Assembly (NCBI GenBank): GCA_937127165.1
Contig: CAKZLR010000049.1
Location: 1-13,656 of the forward strand
Direction of reading: 5' to 3'
Length of the DNA stretch: 13,656 bases
DNA from: an uncultured Candidatus Peregrinibacteria bacterium
GTDB taxonomy: Bacteria > Patescibacteriota > JACMRA01
Shown: piece after piece, positions 7,378-13,656 of the stretch
Layout: every line of letters begins with the position of its first letter
Numbering within the stretch: position 1 is the first letter of the stretch
Program-made: the position numbers and the translations under genes
Notes under the pieces: generated by a model
Seen by the model: the letters and a program-made list of their open reading frames with translations, nothing else
The model's database searches: none
Told to the model about the DNA's origin: nothing

Positions 7378-10215
7378 ATGAGCAAAACTAAGCTAAAAAC
7401 TAACCAAAAAACTAAATCTACCACTAAATCAAAAACCACACTTTCTAGTCAGCCAGTTTCAAAAGAAAAACTAGAATCTTCTGATGATTCTACTATTGTT
7501 AGAGATACCAAAACTGCAGATCTTAAACCGGAGACACAGGAATCTAAGTTAAGGGTCACTTTGTCTAAGCCGAGAACTCGAAAGAACCCACTAAAGCAAA
7601 TTTTTGATATGTTTGTGGGTGAAGGTAAGGAGCTTAATAAATATTGGAAGATTGTCCAAAAAATAGAAGATTTAGAACCTTCGATCAAAAAGCTTACTGA
7701 CAAACAATTGCGAGCTAAAACTCAAGAATTTAGAAACCAGCTTAAAAATCTTTCTGATAAGGAAGTTGAGAAAAAACTTAAGGAAATTTTACCGGAAGCC
7801 TTTGCAGTTGTACGAGAAGCTGCTTTTAGAACAATAGGTCAAAGACATTTTCCTGTACAGCTGATTGGTGGAATGGTTCTTAATGATGGTCGTATAGCAG
7901 AAATGAAAACAGGAGAAGGTAAAACATTAGTAGCTACACTAACAGCTTATCTAAATGCTCTCAGACCTGAAGTACAGGTGCATATAGTTACAGTTAACGA
8001 TTATTTAGCTAGAAGGGATGCTAGTTGGATGGGCAAGATTTACGATTTTTTAGGTTTGACTGTAGGTGTGATTCAAAATCAAGCTTCATTTTATTTTAAA
8101 TTCGGCGCTCAATCTAGTGAGACTGATAGAAAAAAAAGAGAGATGGGTTTAGTTGATTCCCTTGAAGATGGAGTACTTGACGATAAGCGAGCAGTTTTGG
8201 ATGTAGAAAATTTAGTTCAGTGTGATCGTAAAAGGGCTTACTGGATTGAAGAAGAAAATGTTCCAGTTGATATTGTTTATGGTGTAAATTCCGAATTTGG
8301 ATTTGATTACCTCAGGGATAACATGGCCAAAACTCCTGAAGAGATAGTCCAAAAAGCAGGTCATCATGTGGCTATTGTAGATGAGGTGGATTCTATTTTG
8401 ATTGATGAAGCTAGAACTCCTTTAATTATTTCTAATACCGATCAAGAGCCGTTGCCTTTGTATAAACAGTTCTCTAAAATAGTTAAAAAATTAAACCCAG
8501 AAAGTGATTACAAAGTAGACGAGAAACGAAAAACTGTGATTTTGACGGAGGAAGGCATGGAAAAAGTTAATAAACTTTTGGGTATTGATAATCTTTATGC
8601 AAGCGCTGAAAATGCCGTTTTAGTTCATCACCTAGATCTAGCTCTTAAAGCTCTAACCTTATTTAAAAAAGATAAAGATTATGTAATTAGAGACGGAGAA
8701 ATAGTAATTGTTGATCAAAACACTGGTAGGTTGATGTTTGGTAGGAGGTATAACCAAGGTTTACACCAAGCCATCGAAGCCAAAGAAAATCTAGAGATTA
8801 AAGCTGAAAGTAAGACTGTGGCTAGTATAACTTTTCAAAATTACTTTAGACTTTACAAAAAACTTTCCGGTATGACCGGAACAGCGGCCACTGAATCCGA
8901 GGAGTTATATAAAATTTATAAACTTTTTGTGGTTACGATCCCCACAAACAAACCGATTCAAAGACAAGATAAAATTGATAAAATTTTTAAAACTGAAAAG
9001 GGTAAATTTAAAGCAATAGTTCGTGATGTTGAAGAAATTCACAAAACTGGTCAGCCAATTTTAATTGGTACTACTTCTATTGAAAAAAATCTGATGCTAG
9101 GGGAAATGCTTAAAAAAGCAGGTATTCCTTTTCAAATTTTAAACGCTAAAAATCACGAGCAAGAGGCTCATATTATTGCTCAAGCAGGTAAAAAAGGTGC
9201 TGTGACTCTGGCAACCAATATTGCTGGTAGAGGTGTAGATATCAAACTTGGTGGTGAAATTCCAGAAGACCCGTCTAAACTAGATCAGTGGAAAAAAGAC
9301 CATGAAGATGTTAAAAAATTAGGAGGACTGTATGTTATAGGTACCGAAAGGCACGAAAGTCGTAGGATAGATAATCAGCTTCGAGGAAGGTCTGGTCGTC
9401 AGGGTGACCCTGGTGTTAGCCAATTTTATATTTCTTTAGAAGATTATATTTTAAGAGTATTTGGAGGAGATAAGGTTTCTTACTATGCTAGTATTCTACC
9501 AATGGAGGAGGATGAACCAATTCAACAAGGATTTTTGTCAAAATTAATAGAAGAAGCACAAAAAAAGATTGAAGGTTTTCACTACGATATTCGTAAAAAT
9601 GTAACCGATTATGATGATGTCATTAATAAACAAAGAACAGTTATCTATAAAATGAGAAGATCAGTTCTTTTAGATGAAAATTTTTTTTGGAAAAAGGAAA
9701 TTAAGAGAACTATTTATGGCACAGTTTTAAGAAGTATAAAACTTGTTAAACCAATCAAACAAAAGAAGAAGTTAGTTTTAGAGAATTTGGATGAAGCTAG
9801 CAGAAGACTCAAAGATATTCTTAATTTAAGCGATTTTGACCCTGAAGTTGTGTCCGTATTTATGCAGGACAACAAATTTAAGTATCAACAAGTAGCCGAG
9901 ATATATACTGAAAAGCTATTGAATAAATTAGAAGAAAGATGGGAAATATATCAAGAAAAAGTACAAGCTGCTCTCGCTCGTTATGTTTTTCTGCGGGCTA
10001 TTGATATTTTATGGACTGAAAATTTAGTTACTATCGATCATCTTATGGATTCAGTCAGATTAAGGGGTTATGCACAAAAAGACCCCTTGGTGCAATTCAA
10101 AGAAGAAGGTATGAATTTATTTATCAATCTATTAGAGGAAATAGATAACGAAGTAGCTAATACTATTTTCAAAGTTAGTCCAGACATGGTTCCCGCAGGC
10201 TTGTTAAAAAAATAA
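7378..10215 (+). CDS. secA: Preprotein translocase motor SecA
   Basis: SecA is the ATPase that pushes unfolded preproteins through the SecYEG channel. The 945-residue product has the DEAD-motor motifs: TGEGKT Walker A (178-183), DEVD (335-338) followed by ILIDEARTPLIIS, TNIAGRGVDI (613-622), and GTERHESRRIDNQLRGRSGR (655-674) with QGD after it, plus the helical scaffold and wing regions to the C-terminus. Three features differ from E. coli SecA (901 residues). First, there is a lysine/serine/threonine-rich N-terminal extension of about 70 residues before the usual start near LKQIF. Second, about 50-60 residues are inserted between the Walker A and DEVD regions (about 235-295), before YGVNSEFGFDYLRDNM. 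Third, the protein ends at PAGLLKK without the cysteine-containing zinc-binding tail that binds SecB. The start is the only ATG before the conserved region. No Shine-Dalgarno sequence is seen. Confidence 0.97.
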   Translation: MSKTKLKTNQKTKSTTKSKTTLSSQPVSKEKLESSDDSTIVRDTKTADLKPETQESKLRVTLSKPRTRKNPLKQIFDMFVGEGKELNKYWKIVQKIEDLEPSIKKLTDKQLRAKTQEFRNQLKNLSDKEVEKKLKEILPEAFAVVREAAFRTIGQRHFPVQLIGGMVLNDGRIAEMKTGEGKTLVATLTAYLNALRPEVQVHIVTVNDYLARRDASWMGKIYDFLGLTVGVIQNQASFYFKFGAQSSETDRKKREMGLVDSLEDGVLDDKRAVLDVENLVQCDRKRAYWIEEENVPVDIVYGVNSEFGFDYLRDNMAKTPEEIVQKAGHHVAIVDEVDSILIDEARTPLIISNTDQEPLPLYKQFSKIVKKLNPESDYKVDEKRKTVILTEEGMEKVNKLLGIDNLYASAENAVLVHHLDLALKALTLFKKDKDYVIRDGEIVIVDQNTGRLMFGRRYNQGLHQAIEAKENLEIKAESKTVASITFQNYFRLYKKLSGMTGTAATESEELYKIYKLFVVTIPTNKPIQRQDKIDKIFKTEKGKFKAIVRDVEEIHKTGQPILIGTTSIEKNLMLGEMLKKAGIPFQILNAKNHEQEAHIIAQAGKKGAVTLATNIAGRGVDIKLGGEIPEDPSKLDQWKKDHEDVKKLGGLYVIGTERHESRRIDNQLRGRSGRQGDPGVSQFYISLEDYILRVFGGDKVSYYASILPMEEDEPIQQGFLSKLIEEAQKKIEGFHYDIRKNVTDYDDVINKQRTVIYKMRRSVLLDENFFWKKEIKRTIYGTVLRSIKLVKPIKQKKKLVLENLDEASRRLKDILNLSDFDPEVVSVFMQDNKFKYQQVAEIYTEKLLNKLEERWEIYQEKVQAALARYVFLRAIDILWTENLVTIDHLMDSVRLRGYAQKDPLVQFKEEGMNLFINLLEEIDNEVANTIFKVSPDMVPAGLLKK

Positions 10216-10493
10216 AAAATTAGTTTTAAACTACTCTGGATTTTTTGAAAATTTGTTTTTTGTAAAATTCGGGTAAATAAAACAATTTGCTTGTTTTGAT
10301 CCCTTTAAGAGTAAATAGTTTTGTTATGAAGGTATATAATTATTGAGGTTTTTCTTTACTCAAAAAGATCTTAGTGTATTTAAGAAATTAGAAATCATTG
10401 TTTTGATGGAAAAAATACTTTTTTACTTAAAAAGTAAAAACAACACTCTTAAGTTTTTTAATTTTGTCATCTGAATTTTTGGTTTTGGCAATA
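10216..10493. other. A/T-rich gap after secA, nothing recognised
   Basis: I see no gene or tRNA here. TAGTTTTAAACTA at 10221-10233 is a small perfect palindrome just after the secA stop and is followed by a T-run, but its usable stem is about four A/T-rich pairs, too weak to call a terminator. A TATAAT at 10335-10340 has no matching -35 and no gene after it. Confidence 0.4.
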
Positions 10494-10510
10494 TAGCCTT
10501 CGTAAGGCTA
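10494..10510 (-). terminator. Stem-loop at the stop codon of the serC relic
   Basis: TAGCCTT (10494-10500) and AAGGCTA (10504-10510) form a perfect seven-pair stem around a three-base loop, the most stable hairpin in the non-coding DNA outside the tRNAs. On the minus strand it overlaps the TAG stop of the aminotransferase relic, where a terminator would sit. The sequence after it on that strand (TATTGCC) lacks a good T-tract, so it may be a decayed terminator. Confidence 0.4.
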
Positions 10511-11450
10511 GTTAATAAGTTGCGATATTTCTTTAAAAATTTCCTAAACATTTTCTATTGTGTAGGTTGGAAAATTAGCTGTTCTAAACTGTTTTGCTAT
10601 GTACTCTCTAACCGCTACTGATAATGATGTCTTTTTTCTTAAAGTAATCTAGAATTTGATTTGGTTTGTCGTATTCCAATACAGCCACAGTTTCAGATCG
10701 GTAATTTCTATTTTTAGAAGATGGCTTAAAGTGAGGGTATTTGTCAAAATAATTATATACAGCTTGGCTTTTATTTTGCCTTCTGTTCTATACTCTCAAA
10801 ACCATATCTACCATATCTCTGGTGATTTTAACTAAAATATATAACTAAAATATAAATAGCTAATACATTAGGTGTTTTTAAAGTTTGCCAATCGTGAGCT
10901 TTAGTTGCAACTAAAATAAAAGATTATAACTACCAATACTAACCCCCAAGACAAAATTGTTTGTGCTTTATCTACAATTCTCTGAATAACCATCCAAACC
11001 TCTAAAACTGCTGGCATACTAAAACCTTTCTAAACTGAGAAAAAACAAGAATTAATCAATTTGAAATCGAGTTCACGACAAGGAGTAGAGGATACAACGT
11101 CAACCGCAATCAGAGAGTTTGGGTTTTTTGGGTAATTTGTTGAATTTTGTTTTTTTGGGTTAAAATTCCACTACTAGTTTCGTATTGTGCAAAACACATT
11201 AACTCTGACTCCGGGGATATTTTAACTGAGTCCATATCATTAATTTTCTATAAAGGTGGCCTAATTTTTGTGGACTTTTACCTAAATTTTTTGTAAAACT
11301 TTCGAGAAAAAGAATCAACCATAAAATAGGAGCTATTTTTCAAAACTGATTTTGAATACTTCTTTCCATAAATTGAGCAGGCAAACTATTATTAAATAAC
11401 TGTTTAGGATCTGGAAAATATATGTTAAATTTTTTATTACTTCTTGATAA
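10508..11450 (-). pseudogene. serC: Class V aminotransferase pseudogene, SerC-like
   Basis: SerC is a PLP enzyme that makes phosphoserine from 3-phosphohydroxypyruvate and also serves in vitamin B6 synthesis. Minus-strand pieces follow the whole family in order: NIYFPDPKQLFNNSLP (near 11420-11380, the usual YFTPGP start), FMERSIQN, MVDSFSRKFY, FAQYETSSGI (near 11180), LIAVDVVSSTPCRELDF (near 11110), and FFSV then KGFSMPA with the PLP lysine at 11027-11029. After that come AHDWQTLKTPNVLAIY (near 10890), RNYRSETVAVLEYDKPN (near 10700) and RTANFPTYTIENV (near 10570), ending at TAG 10508-10510. A TAG at 11030-11032 replaces the residue just before the catalytic lysine. Further stops and frame changes occur near 11150, 10940, 10850, 10770 and 10605. 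No start codon is left, so the 5' limit is approximate. A related class V aminotransferase is possible; SerC is the best fit by motif order. Confidence 0.82.
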
Positions 11451-11530
11451 ATTTGTCGGAATTTATAGATCTATGAAAATACTTGGTATATTTTCATCTA
11501 AAGTATATGTTATGTGCTTGTAAAAGTGGA

Positions 11531-13579
11531 TTATTCTACTATATTAATACTGATTTTAGGAGTGATCATAGGCATATTTAGCCCAGTTTCTCTTTTTTCT
11601 ACTCGTTTAATATTAGGGAACTTTTGTTTTAATTGTTGTTCAGCAAGACTCAGATCAGTTTGATTAGATAAGGTTTGACTAATTAGATATTTGTCTATAT
11701 TGTACTTTTCTATATAGCTAAAAAACAGCTCCAAACTGATTTGACCATTAGATGACTCAAAATTACCTGATTGATCTTTAATTATTACCTCAACAACTCG
11801 ATCAATCTCGGGTTTGCCAAGCTTGATAAGCTCTACAAGCACATCTTTTGGCAAGAAAAACAAGGTATTGACTGATTGGGTTACTAGGGTGACTGTATTT
11901 TTAGCTTCTCCAACTTTTCCATCAAAATCCAAAACTACCGTATTTTGAATCTGCCAGTCAGGATTAGTGAATACATTATTGTTTTGTAACTTGGCTATTT
12001 CTTTTGCTAACTCTTGAGCAATTTTACCTTCGTTGATAGTTTTTAGCAAATCTAAATCAGATTGGGTAATAATATGGTCCCCGCTAATCTCTTTATTTTG
12101 AATTGGGGTTGTAGAAATAGCAAATAAAGCATTACCTAAACTTTTTTCTCGCAGATTAACAACTGAAAACTTTGTATCTTGAGGTAAATTAGCTGTAGAA
12201 CCCGGATTGACAGCTCTAATCTTAATCTCTATTCTTGGCCCATTTAGATCGTTTCTGGGGGGAATATTAATTACATTTGGTAAATTTGGGTCAAATTCAT
12301 GCTTGTATTTTTGCCCGCCATTTACTAAATAAAAACCTCCATTAGTCAAACTAATCGCATTTCCACTAGTATTCAAAAGTATAGCTTTGCCTGTTGAATT
12401 GGTAGTCTCTACTTCTTTGGTTCCTGTTGCTTTTATAGTTGAGGAAACTGTTACAGTTACGGATTTTTGGGAAAATTTTGATAAAGGTAAGTTTACAGTA
12501 GTACTGCTTTGAATTTCAGGGTTTTTTACTTTTACAGTATAGACATTAGTTGGATAGGCAAATAGAAACAAAACTAGTAGACAAATGGTTAAAATTGAAC
12601 TTAAAAACAAATAAAATTTTCTACTTAATTGCCTGCTAGTTTGGAGCTTCTTTGTTAATAACTTTTGAGAAATATAATCATCAAAAGTAGTTTCTCGAAT
12701 TCTAATATTGTCTATAGCGGATTTTGTATTTTTTATTTTCTTGATCCACTGGTCAAGGTCTTGATTGTCTTGGGTGGTTTGATTCTGCTCGTAGAGCAAA
12801 GAGCTAGGCCTATATTTGTAGTTTTTAGTCAGGTTTAGTAAATGCAACTTTTCTCTTGAGTTAAAACAATTTTTCCAAGAGTTGAAATAATTTGAACCGA
12901 CATCATTTTTACCTTTCGTTAAGTCTTGTTGAGTTGTGTGAGTTATGTCAGGATTTATTTGTTGATTAGAATTTTGTACTACCAAATTTGAATTTGGATT
13001 TGGGGAGGTGCGCAGTATAATTTGTTGGTTCTGATCGATAGATCTTGAATTTATAGAAGCTTGTTGGTTTTTTTCTTCGTTATTGTTTAACGGCGAATTT
13101 GCTTGAGGGGCAACCAGCTCTTCATTGTTAAAATTCGTATTTTTGGTAGTAAAAACTAGGTTAGATGATCTTTCACTAGAATCTTCTTTGAGTTCTTTTT
13201 TTGCAAAATTTTTTGCAGCATCTAAATCTGTATTTGCCTCATCCTCTGTCTTAATTTGTCCAAAGTTTTCACTAGTAGAATCTGTAAGTTTCTGAGGTGA
13301 TATTTCTGGTTTTTCCAGTACAGGTGTTATTTTAGTTTGTCTAGGGGTAGTAAAACCCACGCTTTCTAGAAGATCCAAAACATATTCATGTTCTGATTCC
13401 CAAATAATTTTTCGGGGATATTTGTCAATTTGGTAAGAAAAAATATTAAGAGCGATTTTAGTACTCATAAAAGCTGGCAAGGACTCGACCAAAATATACA
13501 AATCACCACTATTTTTAGCAGCATCCTCCAGCATTCGAAACAGACTTTGTTTTGTAGTGCTATTGTTAATTTTAATCAT
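11531..13579 (-). CDS. Single-pass membrane protein, baseplate-J-like outer domain
   Basis: The 682-residue product has four parts. An N-terminal alpha/beta domain (about 1-75, with LYILVESLPAFM and YVLDLLESVGF) resembles the small Rossmann-like domain that precedes such proteins in other bacteria. Next is a long polar linker (about 76-300) rich in N, Q, S, T and charged residues, probably disordered. One membrane helix follows at about 322-345 (FYLFLSSILTICLLVLFLF). The final 335 residues, probably outside the cell, are beta-rich with T/V/N-rich strands, ATGTKEVE, and a PGSTANLPQDTKFSV segment typical of phage baseplate J/gp47-like folds. Proteins of this layout are common in Candidate Phyla Radiation genomes, usually annotated as baseplate J-like, with unknown function; a cell-surface or contact role is only a guess. 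The frame is intact, the ATG at 13579 fits the domain start, and no Shine-Dalgarno sequence is present. It is the only intact minus-strand gene in the window. Confidence 0.75.
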   Translation of the reverse strand: MIKINNSTTKQSLFRMLEDAAKNSGDLYILVESLPAFMSTKIALNIFSYQIDKYPRKIIWESEHEYVLDLLESVGFTTPRQTKITPVLEKPEISPQKLTDSTSENFGQIKTEDEANTDLDAAKNFAKKELKEDSSERSSNLVFTTKNTNFNNEELVAPQANSPLNNNEEKNQQASINSRSIDQNQQIILRTSPNPNSNLVVQNSNQQINPDITHTTQQDLTKGKNDVGSNYFNSWKNCFNSREKLHLLNLTKNYKYRPSSLLYEQNQTTQDNQDLDQWIKKIKNTKSAIDNIRIRETTFDDYISQKLLTKKLQTSRQLSRKFYLFLSSILTICLLVLFLFAYPTNVYTVKVKNPEIQSSTTVNLPLSKFSQKSVTVTVSSTIKATGTKEVETTNSTGKAILLNTSGNAISLTNGGFYLVNGGQKYKHEFDPNLPNVINIPPRNDLNGPRIEIKIRAVNPGSTANLPQDTKFSVVNLREKSLGNALFAISTTPIQNKEISGDHIITQSDLDLLKTINEGKIAQELAKEIAKLQNNNVFTNPDWQIQNTVVLDFDGKVGEAKNTVTLVTQSVNTLFFLPKDVLVELIKLGKPEIDRVVEVIIKDQSGNFESSNGQISLELFFSYIEKYNIDKYLISQTLSNQTDLSLAEQQLKQKFPNIKRVEKRETGLNMPMITPKISINIVE

Positions 13580-13608
13580 TTTGAGAGTAATAAATAATAT
13601 AAATAAAA

Positions 13609-13641
13609 ATGTATAATAAAATATGTATAAATTATGTATAA
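13609..13641 (-). promoter_or_regulatory. Three TTATACAT words upstream of the membrane protein gene
   Basis: On the minus strand TTATACAT occurs at 13641-13634, 13630-13623 and 13616-13609. The last copy ends 29 bases before the ATG, a spacing much like that of the TATACAT pair before clpB. They look like -10 elements or a repeated binding word. No clear -35 is present, though the window ends just upstream. Confidence 0.4.
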
Positions 13642-13656
13642 ATAATCTTTAATTTT

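Noticed and set aside
1..13656. CRISPR array or defence gene cluster
   Set aside because: No regularly spaced repeats of 23-40 bases and no defence-type domains were seen on either strand.

Overview
The window reads as a stretch of a small, very A+T-rich bacterial genome, most likely from the Candidate Phyla Radiation (Patescibacteria). The reasons are the gene style (LemA, a VUT-family transporter, a divergent SecA without a zinc-binding tail, and a large membrane-anchored baseplate-J-like protein of a kind common in this radiation), the lack of visible Shine-Dalgarno sequences, and the standard use of stop codons in the intact genes. The phylum is an inference from gene content; no marker gene here settles it.

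Layout, left to right. Positions 1-58 look like the last codons of an upstream gene, followed by a near-consensus sigma-70 promoter (67-95) and about 300 bases of A/T-rich leader before clpB (394-2943, +), an intact ClpB disaggregase. From about 2950 to 5213 there is no intact gene: a heavily decayed minus-strand reading region (about 3040-3840, family not recognised), a short degenerate tandem repeat (3938-3992), and a clearly recognisable minus-strand pseudogene of GDP-mannose 4,6-dehydratase (gmd, 4105-5213). Then come two tRNA genes, tRNA-Tyr(GUA) and tRNA-Gly(UCC), followed on the same strand by lemA (5750-6322), a VUT/YhhQ-type queuosine-precursor transporter (6370-7131) and, after a 246-base gap, secA (7378-10215). 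Behind secA lies a second decayed minus-strand gene, a class V aminotransferase of the phosphoserine aminotransferase (SerC) type (10508 to about 11450). The window closes with an intact minus-strand gene (11531-13579) for a 682-residue single-pass membrane protein.

The intact genes cover protein quality control (ClpB), protein export (SecA), envelope proteins (LemA, the 682-residue protein) and translation (tRNAs, possible queuosine salvage for tRNA-Tyr). The decayed genes are metabolic: GDP-sugar synthesis and serine/B6-type amino-group chemistry. This looks like active genome reduction, in which housekeeping genes stay intact while biosynthetic genes between them rot in place.

I did not find a clear new defence or mobile system. 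The items most worth checking are the tRNA-Tyr with a C1:G72 end pair, the two pseudogenes plus the unidentified third relic, the orphan strong promoter at the left edge, and the membrane protein at the right edge.
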